A stretch of 64,000 nucleotides of DNA from Leadbetterella sp964489955. Lineage in GTDB: Bacteria; Bacteroidota; Bacteroidia; Cytophagales; Spirosomataceae. How positions within the stretch are numbered: the first letter of the stretch is position 1; the number at the start of each line of letters is the position of its first letter. Below are positions 40,424 to 50,156 of this stretch, piece after piece. A program made the position numbers and the translations under genes. The notes beneath the pieces are model-generated. The model was not told the origin of the DNA, did not search any database, and saw only the letters and a list, made by a program, of their open reading frames with translations. The DNA lies in assembly GCA_964489955.1 (NCBI GenBank), contig CAZBAV010000008.1:25468-89467 (forward strand), given 5' to 3'.

Positions 40424-43354
40424 TTAGCTAGCTACTACAGCAGAAGCTGCTTTGCTTTCGGCTTTCTTCGCCTTTCTGTTTAAGCTGTCTACTACATAAG
40501 GAGCAGAAATAAATAGAGACGAGTATGTACCTACTATTACTCCGATAAACATACAGAAGATAAAGCCACGGATAGTTTCACCACCAAAGATTAACAGTAC
40601 AAATAATACTATCAATGTAGCAAAACCAGTTACCGCAGTACGGCTAAGTGTACTGTTAAGGGCATTGTTGATAACCGTTTCAATTGACTCGGTTTTTCCA
40701 CCTTTTTCGCTCATATACTCACGGATACGGTCATAGATTACAATGGTGTCATTTAGTGAATAACCCATTAATGTAAGTACCGCACCTATAAATGCTTGAT
40801 CAATATCCAAAGAGAAAGGCAACAGACCGTTTAGGATAGAGAAAATACCTAGAATCACCAAAACGTCATGTACAAGTGCCAATACTGCACCCCATCCAAA
40901 CGCTACATTACGGAAACGGATAAATATGTAAATGAACGTAAGTATGATGGCATAGATAACAGCTTTTACAGATGACCAAATGGTGTCTTGGGCTATATTT
41001 GCACCAACTTTCGAAGTAGATACCACCTCACCTTTATTACCGTCAACATTTGCAATAGCTTTGTTTAGTACTGCTTTTAGCTCATCATCAACGTTAAGTC
41101 CCGCATCATCAATTTTATAAGCTGATGTAATCTTAACTTTGTCAAATCCACCATATGTTTTTACCTCAACAGCAGAGCCCGGGAATACCTTTTCTACAGC
41201 ATCGCGTACTTTATCTGTATTTACTGACTGGGCAAACTGGGCTTCGAAGGTACGTCCACCTTTAAAGTCAACTCCTAAGCTGAAACCTCTGAAAATGATA
41301 GAAGCAAGACCTACTAGGATAATTACGCCGGAAACAATGTAGAATCTCTTACGGTTTTTTATGAAATCTATATTGCTGTCACCGAATAATTTCTCTGTCC
41401 AAGCAGTACGGAAGTTGATAGTTTTTCCTTTTTTGATAAGGTTGTCAAATATCAATCTTGAAACGAAGATTGCACAGAATAAGGAAGTACCGATACCTAT
41501 TAGTAGGGTAGTAGCAAAACCTTTAATCAAACCTGTTCCGAAAATAAATAAGATAACCCCCGTTATAACGGATGTAAGTTGGGAGTCAATGATAGACGGC
41601 ATCGCATTTTTAAAACCTAATGGAATGGCAGAAGCAAAACTCTTACCCGAAGCAAGTTCTTCTTTTATACGTTCGTAAATTAGTACGTTAGCATCCACAG
41701 ACATACCTACTGAAAGTACCATACCCGCAATACCAGGAAGAGTCATAGTAGCACCAAATGAGGCCATTATACCCAATAGAAGAACAAGGTTAACCAATAA
41801 GGCTAAGTTAGCAATCCATCCGGCACGGCTATAGTAAAGAAGTACAAAGATAAGTACACCAGCTAAACCAATCAAGGATGAAATAACTCCGGCACTAAAT
41901 GCTTGTGAACCCACTGAGGCACCCACAACTGCTTCTTCTACTATAGTAGTAGGAGCAGGAAGTTTACCCGCTTTAAGTACGTTTGCTAAATCCTGTGCTT
42001 GCTCAATAGTGAAGTTACCCGAAATGCTAGAGTTACCACCACTGATTTCCTGGTTTACGTTTGGTGCAGAGTAAACATAATTATCTAGAATAATAGCTAT
42101 ACTACGTCCAACGTTCTTTCCTGTTAGTTCTTTCCATTTACGAGCTCCTACTGCGTTCATTTGCATAGAAACATCTGGCTTACCGGTCATTGGGTCGTAA
42201 TCTTGCTTGGCGTTAGTAACCACTTCTCCAGTTAATGGAGCACTTCCGAAGTTCTTAACAGGGTAAACATCTACGATATCATCTGTGCCAGTAGCAAGTG
42301 TGTTAGTACTTACATCATACATAAAACGCATGTCTGCAGGGAAAATCCCTTGAGCATCTGGTCTCTTTAAGATAGCGTTTAGTCTTGTTGTATCTTTTGT
42401 TTTTACTGCCAGACCACCTGTTGGAGAAGGTACAAAAATGTTGGTTAATGAATTGGCTGCTCCTAGTGAATCTGTCTCTGGAGAATCTGCACGGGCTTGT
42501 AGTGCAGAAGCCAGTGAACTAGCACTTGTATCTGTAGATGCAGCTGCCGTAGTGCTTCCTTTTTTCGATTGGTTTTCGCCATCTATCTGTAAAAGTAATG
42601 CTGTAAAACGATCGAAGCTTGGTGCAATTTCATTTAGAGTGTATACTTCACAAAATTCTAATTTTGCAGAACCTGATAAAAGTTTCCTAACCCTTTCTGG
42701 GTTATCTATACCCGGTAACTCTACTTGTATCCTGTTTGTTCCTGGGATTTTAGAAAGGTTGGCGTTTGATACACCGAACTTATCTACCCTTGTTTGGATA
42801 ACTTTGTAAGAACGGTCATATGCCTCACTTACTTCTTTTTTGATATAATCAATTACCTGGTTATCCGAAGAGCTAAGCGTGATTAAATCACGGTTTGAGC
42901 TGTTAGAGAAGATTGGAGCTAATTTCACATTTGGAGATGAAGCCTTCAACTCTTTAACAAACTGGTCTACAAAGTTTATAGAACTCTTAGCGGCCAAGTC
43001 TTTAGTTTTGTTGATAGCCTGTGTAACTTTAGGGTCTCTTGATCCACGAGCAAGAGATTTTATGATGTCACCAGGAGATACCTCCAGTATAACATGCATA
43101 CCACCTTGTAAGTCAAGACCTAAACCTAATTCCTGTTTTGTTAAACTTTCTACTGTAGAACCAAGGAAAACTGGAGTTTTCCACAAAGAATCCAGGTAAT
43201 ATTGTTTTTTAGTAGGATCTACTTTGCCATCTATTGTGGCATAAACTTCTGCTTGTTTACGGATGTCGTTGGCCTTCCAAGTACGGGCCAGATAATATAC
43301 ACTCAGTGCTAAGAGTGCGATAAATAAAACTAAAATTCCACCTTTATTTTTCAT
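40424..43354 (-). CDS. secDF: Fused protein translocase subunit SecDF
   Basis: 976 residues from the ATG at 43354, just before the first membrane helix (GGILVLFIALLALSVYYLA). It uses the proton gradient to pull exported proteins from SecYEG. The SecD half has the large periplasmic region starting QELGLGLDLQGGMHVILEV and helices with LVLLLGIMASFGATMTLPGIAGMVLS and GMSVDANVLIYERI; the SecF half starts near FIKNRKRFY and carries FSLGVDFKGGRTFEA and GYSLNDTIVIYDRIRE. The 12 helices are complete. A Ser/Ala/Thr-rich loop (about residues 270-305) is an insertion of variable type in this phylum. Confidence 0.97.
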   Translation of the reverse strand: MKNKGGILVLFIALLALSVYYLARTWKANDIRKQAEVYATIDGKVDPTKKQYYLDSLWKTPVFLGSTVESLTKQELGLGLDLQGGMHVILEVSPGDIIKSLARGSRDPKVTQAINKTKDLAAKSSINFVDQFVKELKASSPNVKLAPIFSNSSNRDLITLSSSDNQVIDYIKKEVSEAYDRSYKVIQTRVDKFGVSNANLSKIPGTNRIQVELPGIDNPERVRKLLSGSAKLEFCEVYTLNEIAPSFDRFTALLLQIDGENQSKKGSTTAAASTDTSASSLASALQARADSPETDSLGAANSLTNIFVPSPTGGLAVKTKDTTRLNAILKRPDAQGIFPADMRFMYDVSTNTLATGTDDIVDVYPVKNFGSAPLTGEVVTNAKQDYDPMTGKPDVSMQMNAVGARKWKELTGKNVGRSIAIILDNYVYSAPNVNQEISGGNSSISGNFTIEQAQDLANVLKAGKLPAPTTIVEEAVVGASVGSQAFSAGVISSLIGLAGVLIFVLLYYSRAGWIANLALLVNLVLLLGIMASFGATMTLPGIAGMVLSVGMSVDANVLIYERIKEELASGKSFASAIPLGFKNAMPSIIDSQLTSVITGVILFIFGTGLIKGFATTLLIGIGTSLFCAIFVSRLIFDNLIKKGKTINFRTAWTEKLFGDSNIDFIKNRKRFYIVSGVIILVGLASIIFRGFSLGVDFKGGRTFEAQFAQSVNTDKVRDAVEKVFPGSAVEVKTYGGFDKVKITSAYKIDDAGLNVDDELKAVLNKAIANVDGNKGEVVSTSKVGANIAQDTIWSSVKAVIYAIILTFIYIFIRFRNVAFGWGAVLALVHDVLVILGIFSILNGLLPFSLDIDQAFIGAVLTLMGYSLNDTIVIYDRIREYMSEKGGKTESIETVINNALNSTLSRTAVTGFATLIVLFVLLIFGGETIRGFIFCMFIGVIVGTYSSLFISAPYVVDSLNRKAKKAESKAASAVVAS

Positions 43355-43458
43355 AAAATATTGATAGTGAGATATCCTAACTTTCCCCAAAAAGATAAGA
43401 ATGGTTTATTGCGTAGCTTGGGGGCTACGTATTATTTAATTCGGATTAATAAAAAAGA

Positions 43459-43785
43459 TCAGGGTGCATTCGTGGCTATATGGTGCTCGAAGAGCTTAGC
43501 CAAATAGGTGTTTTCGGGAGTGCTGTTCCAATCGTAGAATAATTTTGGAAGTGCAAGGAAGAAAACAACTGTTGTTTCTTTGAAGAAAGAGCTTAAATCA
43601 GCAAAAGAGAAATCATAGTGGGGAACTACGGTCTCATGAGTAAGCTGCTTTAGTACTACCTCCTTTTCATCAGAAGCAGTATAGCTACTTGGCTCGCTTA
43701 CAGTTTGGGCTGTCACTTGTGCTGTAAAAACACACAATAACATGAGCAAACTTAGTGTCCTTAATATGTAATCTTTAACTCTCAT
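43459..43785 (-). CDS. Small secreted protein, unknown function
   Basis: 108 residues from the ATG at 43785, which starts a signal peptide (MRVKDYILRTLSLLMLLCVFTAQVTAQ). The mature part is about 80 residues, with a hydrophobic segment (TVVFFLALPKLFYDW) and a C-terminus LAKLFEHHIATNAP. I do not recognise a family. The TACTTTTG element at 43808-43801 lies 15 bases before the start, so it likely has its own promoter. Confidence 0.6.
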   Translation of the reverse strand: MRVKDYILRTLSLLMLLCVFTAQVTAQTVSEPSSYTASDEKEVVLKQLTHETVVPHYDFSFADLSSFFKETTVVFFLALPKLFYDWNSTPENTYLAKLFEHHIATNAP

Positions 43786-43800
43786 TTTCTTAAGCAGTTG

Positions 43801-43808
43801 CAAAAGTA
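43801..43808 (-). promoter_or_regulatory. -7 promoter element of small secreted protein
   Basis: Minus strand TACTTTTG, 15 bases before the ATG at 43785. Confidence 0.35.
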
Positions 43809-43852
43809 GTGCTTAAATTGTAAATGAAAGCTAAGGAATAGGAAAAAAAGAT

Positions 43853-43880
43853 AAAAAAGCAGGATTATGTCTCTAATCCT
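43853..43880 (-). terminator. Terminator of the collagen-like lipoprotein gene
   Basis: AGGATTA and TAATCCT (43861-43867 with 43874-43880) around TGTCTC; on the minus strand a GC and six T follow. Confidence 0.7.
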
Positions 43881-43895
43881 ACTTTTCTTAGGTGC

Positions 43896-44417
43896 TTATT
43901 TTAAGCTAACTACATTGTTTTCTTGCATGTTCAAACCTCTTATAACCGCTTGGTAATCATTGGTGTTTACCTTGTTGGCAAAGTCTGCAGGTATAACTAC
44001 CGCCCTAAAAACAAGTCCATTTCTAGAATTATTAGGTAAGGATGCTAAGTTAACATTACCGTTTAGAAATACACTGAAGTCATTGCGGGTAAAATCGAAG
44101 TTATAAATGTACGTGCCTCCAGTAGATGTAAAGTATGTCTGAGGTAATAGACGCCAAACATCTGTGCCATTGTCTACTTCGTGTAAGAAATACATCAAAA
44201 TTTTATCAGATTCTTCAATTGGTTTATTGAAGTCAAAATATTGGCGGTAATTATTGGCTGCAGTTAAGTTTACATTGGTAACCTCAAAGACTTGGCCAAG
44301 GATATTAATGCCGGGTTGTCCTTCAGGGCCAGATATGCCTTGTGGACCCATTGGGCCTTCTGCACAACCCCAAAATAAGAAACTAAAAGAAACGACAGAT
44401 AAAAGAAGCTTTTTCAT
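43896..44417 (-). CDS. Lipoprotein with short collagen-like stretch
   Basis: 173 residues. Signal MKKLLLSVVSFSFLFWGC with lipidated C18, then a short Gly-X-Y stretch (GPMGPQGISGPEGQPGI, residues 21-37) and a beta-rich domain to residue 173. Similar collagen-like lipoproteins are common in Bacteroidota and are anchored in an outer-envelope leaflet; their function is unknown. The gene has its own terminator. No neighbour suggests a role. Confidence 0.75.
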   Translation of the reverse strand: MKKLLLSVVSFSFLFWGCAEGPMGPQGISGPEGQPGINILGQVFEVTNVNLTAANNYRQYFDFNKPIEESDKILMYFLHEVDNGTDVWRLLPQTYFTSTGGTYIYNFDFTRNDFSVFLNGNVNLASLPNNSRNGLVFRAVVIPADFANKVNTNDYQAVIRGLNMQENNVVSLK

Positions 44418-44547
44418 GATTTTATAATGTTAATGATGCTTAGATGTATTTAGTGAAAAAAGGTTTGTTAATAAAATCCTAAATATCTCTTTAATGGAGA
44501 TGTGCTAATTTGTAAAAAGGTTGCTTAATTAGCAAAAAAAACGAAAG

Positions 44548-45147
44548 ATGTTATCCGACGAATATTTAGTGCTTACCTCAATAGGAGAGAGCCTTTTCAA
44601 AGACAAAGGTAGTAAGTTTTTTGGGTATGCTTATCCTGTAACTAGTGAAGAAGAGATAAAAAGGGTATTAGAAGAGATAAAAAGTGTCCACCCCAAGGCG
44701 AGGCATTTCTGTTACGCATACAGGTTGGGTGAGGAGGGTGAAATTTCCCGGGCGAACGATGATGGAGAGCCTTCTGGTTCTGCGGGTAAACCGATTCTTA
44801 ATGTTATTTTATCTGCAGGTTTGTCATTTACTTTGATAGTTGTAGTTAGGTATTTCGGTGGTACGCTACTTGGCGTACCTGGTCTTATTAATGCCTATAA
44901 AAGCTCAGCAAAAGAAGCTCTTGAAGCTTCTGCTAAAGAAATCAGGACAAAAAACACTACACTTAAAATCTGGTATGGCTTTAATGATACCAATGTGGTG
45001 ATGCAGCTAGTGAAAAAACTGGATTTAAGAGTTTTGGAACAGACATTTGATGAAAAGTGCGGTTTGGTATTAGAGGTGAGATTAGGACATGTAAACCTCA
45101 TAAAGGAAGGATTGGTAGATTATTGGGAAGTGGAGGTGGTGGAGTAG
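44548..45147 (+). CDS. YigZ/IMPACT-family protein
   Basis: 199 residues. Belongs to the YigZ family (UPF0029, related to eukaryotic IMPACT). The N-terminal domain has FCYAYRLGEEGEISRANDDG and EPSGSAGKPILNV (about residues 55-90), the hallmark of the family, followed by VVRYFGGTLLGVPGLINAY; the C-terminal ferredoxin-like domain follows. The biochemical role is unsettled; in other bacteria a translation- or stress-related function is suspected. It stands alone. Confidence 0.9.
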   Translation: MLSDEYLVLTSIGESLFKDKGSKFFGYAYPVTSEEEIKRVLEEIKSVHPKARHFCYAYRLGEEGEISRANDDGEPSGSAGKPILNVILSAGLSFTLIVVVRYFGGTLLGVPGLINAYKSSAKEALEASAKEIRTKNTTLKIWYGFNDTNVVMQLVKKLDLRVLEQTFDEKCGLVLEVRLGHVNLIKEGLVDYWEVEVVE

Positions 45148-45500
45148 AAATTGGTATTTTTTTTATATTTTTAATACGGATGTATTTGTTATTTAAAGTA
45201 TAGTAAAAGGATGTCTTAGTTTTTTTTCTATTGTTTGTAAGGAAGTTATTTAGTATAAGGTCATTAAATGTATTTAACTATTGAATTGGTTTATTTTATT
45301 AATATAATATTTTGCTATTTTGTATTTTACATATTTTATATTTTGAGTATACTTTAAAATTCGAAATCTTGTACTCATTTGTGATTTTTTTGTAAAATTC
45401 GTTAAATTTTATATAAAAGCTTGATTTTCATATATGTGTTTAGGTCTATGTTACTATATCTTTAGCCGTAGTAACTTTTTTAACCTAATCAAAATTATGT
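45148..45500. other. A+T-rich leader region of the first SusC gene
   Basis: About 350 bases, extremely A+T rich, with no ORF of substance. No perfect TAnnTTTG element; TATCTTTA at 45457-45464 is one base off. It probably holds the promoter of the SusC/SusD pair that starts at 45501. Confidence 0.45.
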
Positions 45501-48440
45501 ATGAGAGTTAAGTTTTACTTTTATTTGTTCTTAGTGTTGTTGCCGCATTTTGTGTGGTCTCAAAATAGGACTATTACGGGAAGTATTAAGACTTCTTCTG
45601 ATAGTTCACCATTGCCAGGAGTTAGTGTTTATGCCAAAGAACATCCCACCAAAGGTGTACTTAGTGACGGTAAGGGTAATTTTTCTTTGGATGTTCCATC
45701 CAATACAACATCTTTAGTATTTAGCTTTCTTGGGTTCGAAACTCAGCAGGTTACTCTGGGGACGTCCAGTGTAATTAATGTCCTTTTGGAAGAAGATCAT
45801 ACCGAGTTGTCTGAACTGGTAGTAACAGGTTATGGAACACAAAACCAAAGAGAAGTGTCAGGGTCCATTGCTACTGTTAAATCGAAGGATATTGGTTTGG
45901 TTCCCATCGGGTCTTTTGAGCAGTCATTACAAGGGCGTGCTCCAGGGATTTTAGTACAGGCAAACTCCGGCCAGCCGGGAGCAGCAGCTAACATACTCAT
46001 TAGAGGTAAAGGCTCTGTTTTGGGGAGTAATGATCCTTTATTTCTTATGGATGGTGTAGAAATTACTTCGCAGGATTTTGCTACCCTGAATCCAAATGAT
46101 TTTGAGAGTATTTCAATCCTCAAAGATGCTTCTTCTACCTCGCAATATGGTTCTCGTGGTGCAAATGGTGTAGTATTGATAACCTCTAAGCAGGGTAAGG
46201 CGGGGAAAACCAAAATAGATTACAATTTTCAGATAGGTTTTTCTTCTATTCCAACTAACAAGCTCAAGTTGATGAACTCCGAAGAGAAGTTACAATACGA
46301 AATGGAAAATGGTAACCCATATGGGTGGACAGAAGCAGAGTTGGCTGAGCTGCGTACAGTAAATGTTAACTGGGAGGATGTGTTTTTTAGACAAGGAACA
46401 ACCAAGAACCATACGCTAAGTGCGTCTGGAGGATCTGGAAAAACAACATATTTTCTTTCAGGTTCTATTTTTGACCAAACAGGAACAGTGCAAAACACCG
46501 GCTTAAAAAGATATACCGGGCGGGCAAATGTTGCTAGTTCGGCAGGCGATTTTAGTTTTGGGCTTAACTCTACTTTTGGTGTTTCTGACCTTACCAATAC
46601 TTCAGAGAATAACACCGGGATAGGTACGCCTTTGAACGCAATCAGGTGGACAAATCCATACGAAGGGCCTTATACTTCCACTGGGGAATACACGCAGATG
46701 GTTTCTGGTCAACCTAATGCCTTACAAGAGCTTCTTGAAAATACGAACTTACGGAAGCAGATTAAGGCTGTGGGTAATGTCTTTTTACAATACGATGCCC
46801 CATTTCTCAAGGGTCTGAAAGCTCGTACTTCCTGGGGTGGGGACTTCAGATCTAATGAGTCTTCGTCTTATGTTAATCCTACTACCTACTCTGGAGGATT
46901 CTCTACGGGTGGCCAAGGTAGTTATGGACGGGGCTATGGAAAGTATTTTAGATATACCGGAACTACATCTTTGCACTATTCTACTGGCCTTGGTAATAAC
47001 CAGAATTTGAGTGTCTCTTTGTTTAATGAGATAATAAACAATAATTCTAATTCATTTTCTTTCACGGGCTATGGTTTGAGAGGGGCATTTGAAAATGAGT
47101 CTGGAATTACTCCGGGGAACTCTACTAATGGTTTTATACCTGCCGTTACAGGTACAGGTAGTGAAAACGCACTACTTTCGTATTTCACAGACATAAAATA
47201 TAGTTTATCCAACAAATACTTTCTTGAACTTACAGGTAGACGTGATGGCTCCTCAAGATTTGGCGATAATCGTAAATGGGCAAATTTTGGTTCTATTGGT
47301 GCAAGCTGGATAGTGTCAGATGAAGAATTTTTTAGTGGTTTAAAATCGGCAATAAACCAACTTAAGTTTAAAGTAAGTTATGGCTCGGCCGGTAATCAGG
47401 CGGGAATAGACGATTTTCAGTCGCGTGAGCTATTTTCCAGAGCTGTGTATGCAGGAGCCGGAGGTTTGTACCAAAGCCAACTTGCAAATCCAGACTTGCA
47501 ATGGGAACGGAAATCTACTTTTAATACTGGTATAGAATTAAGCACTTTGGATGGGCGTGTAAATGCTACTATTGAATATTACAATTCTATTACCTCAGAT
47601 CTTTTCTTAAATAGACAATTGTCTAGAACTACAGGTTTCTCTTCTATTACATCAAATGTAGGAGAGCTGCAAAATAAGGGGGTAGAGTTTTTTATTGATG
47701 GAGACGTTATAAGGACCAAAGATTTTAGATGGGCTTTAAACGCTAGCTTAACATATAATAAGAACCAAGTAAGAAAACTTATAGGTGGCGAAACCGAAAT
47801 TATCTCAGGCAATATCATCACACGGGTGGGAGAGCCTATGAATTCCTTTTATTTGGTGGAGTACGCAGGAGTGAATCCAGAGAACGGAAACCCCTTGTAT
47901 GTAGATTTAGATGGAAACAAAACAGAAACCTATTCTCCTGATTTTCGCAAAATAGTGGGAACTGCAGAGGTACCATTCTTTGGCGGTTTTGGTTCGTCTT
48001 TAAGTTATAAAGGCCTTGCTGCAGATGTTTTCTTTTCATTTGTAAATGGGAGTTCAATATTTAATAATGACAGAGCCAATGTAGAAAACCCGGCATATTT
48101 GTGGGATAATTTGTCGGCAGATATGCTTACGTTTTGGAAGCAAAGCGGCGATATGACCCAGATTCCGAGACCTGGTGCTGTTTTCAGGAGTGCCACCACC
48201 CATTTTGTGGAGAGCGGAAATTTCTTAAGACTAAGAAATCTGAACGTCTCATATACTTTGCCAACTTCCCTTGTAAGTAAAGCGAAAATCGGTACAGTTA
48301 AGTTTTTTGCACAAGGACAAAACTTGTTTACATGGACGAAATTCCGCGGGTTTGACCCAGAAATGAGCAGGACTGCCTTGAGTGGAGCCCAATATCCGGC
48401 ATTGAGGACAATCACCTTCGGTATAAATGTTGGTTTTTAA
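45501..48440 (+). CDS. SusC/RagA-family TonB-dependent receptor 1
   Basis: 979 residues. Signal peptide (MRVKFYFYLFLVLLPHFVWS), a carboxypeptidase-regulatory-like domain (ITGSIKTSSDSSPLPGVSVYA, about 22-100), the plug (ELVVTGYGTQ, then VLGSNDPLFLMDGVEI, DASSTSQYGSRGANGVVLITSKQG), and a 22-strand barrel ending with a terminal phenylalanine (FGINVGF). It imports an oligomeric ligand with the SusD partner encoded 18 bases downstream. The ligand is unknown, as no enzyme is adjacent. Confidence 0.93.
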   Translation: MRVKFYFYLFLVLLPHFVWSQNRTITGSIKTSSDSSPLPGVSVYAKEHPTKGVLSDGKGNFSLDVPSNTTSLVFSFLGFETQQVTLGTSSVINVLLEEDHTELSELVVTGYGTQNQREVSGSIATVKSKDIGLVPIGSFEQSLQGRAPGILVQANSGQPGAAANILIRGKGSVLGSNDPLFLMDGVEITSQDFATLNPNDFESISILKDASSTSQYGSRGANGVVLITSKQGKAGKTKIDYNFQIGFSSIPTNKLKLMNSEEKLQYEMENGNPYGWTEAELAELRTVNVNWEDVFFRQGTTKNHTLSASGGSGKTTYFLSGSIFDQTGTVQNTGLKRYTGRANVASSAGDFSFGLNSTFGVSDLTNTSENNTGIGTPLNAIRWTNPYEGPYTSTGEYTQMVSGQPNALQELLENTNLRKQIKAVGNVFLQYDAPFLKGLKARTSWGGDFRSNESSSYVNPTTYSGGFSTGGQGSYGRGYGKYFRYTGTTSLHYSTGLGNNQNLSVSLFNEIINNNSNSFSFTGYGLRGAFENESGITPGNSTNGFIPAVTGTGSENALLSYFTDIKYSLSNKYFLELTGRRDGSSRFGDNRKWANFGSIGASWIVSDEEFFSGLKSAINQLKFKVSYGSAGNQAGIDDFQSRELFSRAVYAGAGGLYQSQLANPDLQWERKSTFNTGIELSTLDGRVNATIEYYNSITSDLFLNRQLSRTTGFSSITSNVGELQNKGVEFFIDGDVIRTKDFRWALNASLTYNKNQVRKLIGGETEIISGNIITRVGEPMNSFYLVEYAGVNPENGNPLYVDLDGNKTETYSPDFRKIVGTAEVPFFGGFGSSLSYKGLAADVFFSFVNGSSIFNNDRANVENPAYLWDNLSADMLTFWKQSGDMTQIPRPGAVFRSATTHFVESGNFLRLRNLNVSYTLPTSLVSKAKIGTVKFFAQGQNLFTWTKFRGFDPEMSRTALSGAQYPALRTITFGINVGF

Positions 48441-48458
48441 TTAAACAATAGTTGAAAT

Positions 48459-49910
48459 ATGAATATTAAAAAAATATATATAGGAATAGGGTTTACTGCA
48501 GCTTTGTCTGTATTTAGTTCTTGTAGTGATATTATAAATGTAGAACCCGAATTTGTGAAGGATGGTAGCCAGATTTTTTCTACTATTACAGATTACCAAT
48601 ATGCACTTACCGGAGCTTACTCACGCTTTAGAGAGGTGGGGTATTTTGGTAGTGGAGGCCAGACCACTAGCTCATGGGGTGTTTTACCTGATATGATGTC
48701 TGATATCTTGTCGCAAACAGGAGATGATTTGGCCAACTGGCAAAACCAGTCTAACTGGGAGTATGAAACCAATGAGAATGATTTGGAGGTTGCTTGGATT
48801 GCAGCTTACAATATAATTGCACAAGCCAACCTTGTGGTGAGGAATATTGAGCAGTTTGAGAGCTCTGCACCTAAGCATGTAAATAGGCTAAAGGGACAAG
48901 CACTGGCTATTAGGGGATATGTTCACTTCGATTTGTTACGTTTTTGGGGCGAAAGTTATGGATTAACAGATACAGGTAAGGGGATTCCTTATGTAGAAAC
49001 AGTAGATCTGGAAAGTATGCCATCTCGTTTGACAGTAGCACAAAGTTGGACTAAAATTTTAGCAGATCTTACCCAGGCAGAGGCTTTACTGGCAGATGTA
49101 GATACGCCTGTAAATATGGGTACAACCAAAAATTTCTTAGATTTAGCAGCTGTGAGGGCAATCTTAGCGAGAGCTTATCTGTATGCAGGTAATTATACAG
49201 AGGCTGAAAAGTATGCTACCTATGCTATAGCAAGTGTTCCGTTGGCTTCAGCTACTGCATTCGGGAATATCTGGACAGATGCCACAAATGCTGAAGTGCT
49301 TTGGAAAGTAGCATTTAGTGCTGGCGAGGGTAGCCCTTCATCGGGTTTGCACAATGGGCCATCTAACCGAAACAGGTTTAGGCCTACAACAAACCTGTTG
49401 GCTTTATATGATCAAACCAATGACATAAGATACGATACCTATTTTGGTTCAAGAAATGCAGCTAATGGGCAACCGCGTTTAATAGTAAAAAAATTCATGG
49501 GGAGAGGTGCCAATATTATTGATAATTTGGTAGACTGGAAAGCATTTAGGGTTTCGGAACAATATTTAATCCGTGCTGAATCTCGTGCCCGTTTAGGTAA
49601 AACAGAACTCGCAAATGAAGATTTGAATGCCTTGAGAACTGCCAGGATTTCTGGTTTTGTAGCTTTGACTTATTCTGGTGATACTCTTTTGGAGCAAATT
49701 GCAACTGAGAGAATGAAGGAGTTAGTAGCAGAAGGACATAGATTTTTTGATTTAAAACGTACTTTTAAGGTTGTAAACAGAGCAGACGTTACTTTGGTCT
49801 CTACAGCTAGGACTTTACCATCTACACATAGGGCATGGACATGGCCGATACCACAGGTAGAAATGGACGCTAACTCTAATATGGCTGGACAGCAAACAAG
49901 CGGATATTAA
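48459..49910 (+). CDS. SusD/RagB-family surface lipoprotein 1
   Basis: 483 residues. Lipoprotein signal ending FSSCSD (C22 lipidated). The SusD_N region (about 25-200, LKGQALAIRGYVHFDLLRFWGESYG) and C-terminal SusD domain (YLIRAESRARLGKTELANEDLNALR, ELVAEGHRFFDLKR) are both present, with the usual IPQVEMDANSNM-type end. It lids the SusC barrel at the cell surface and binds the substrate. Its hairpin terminator follows closely. Confidence 0.92.
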   Translation: MNIKKIYIGIGFTAALSVFSSCSDIINVEPEFVKDGSQIFSTITDYQYALTGAYSRFREVGYFGSGGQTTSSWGVLPDMMSDILSQTGDDLANWQNQSNWEYETNENDLEVAWIAAYNIIAQANLVVRNIEQFESSAPKHVNRLKGQALAIRGYVHFDLLRFWGESYGLTDTGKGIPYVETVDLESMPSRLTVAQSWTKILADLTQAEALLADVDTPVNMGTTKNFLDLAAVRAILARAYLYAGNYTEAEKYATYAIASVPLASATAFGNIWTDATNAEVLWKVAFSAGEGSPSSGLHNGPSNRNRFRPTTNLLALYDQTNDIRYDTYFGSRNAANGQPRLIVKKFMGRGANIIDNLVDWKAFRVSEQYLIRAESRARLGKTELANEDLNALRTARISGFVALTYSGDTLLEQIATERMKELVAEGHRFFDLKRTFKVVNRADVTLVSTARTLPSTHRAWTWPIPQVEMDANSNMAGQQTSGY

Positions 49911-49934
49911 GCAGAAAAGCATTTTGTAATGTAA

Positions 49935-49967
49935 AAAGAGGAGCAGAAATGCTCCTCTTTTTTTGCT
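49935..49967 (+). terminator. Terminator after the first SusC/SusD pair
   Basis: AAAGAGGAGC (49935-49944) pairs with GCTCCTCTTT (49951-49960), loop AGAAAT, then a T run. Confidence 0.9.
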
Positions 49968-50156
49968 ATGAATCTGAATTGAAAATTTTGATCTTAGTAC
50001 TTTTTGTAGATATAATAATCTGGAAATATGAGTTTTTGTGATACAAATAGCTACTTTATTATTGATGTGCAAAATAAATTTCTTAAACAGTATCTTTATA
50101 TTCTACAATTTATTCTACTTTTAGCACATGTATAACACAATAAAGTTTCCGTTTGT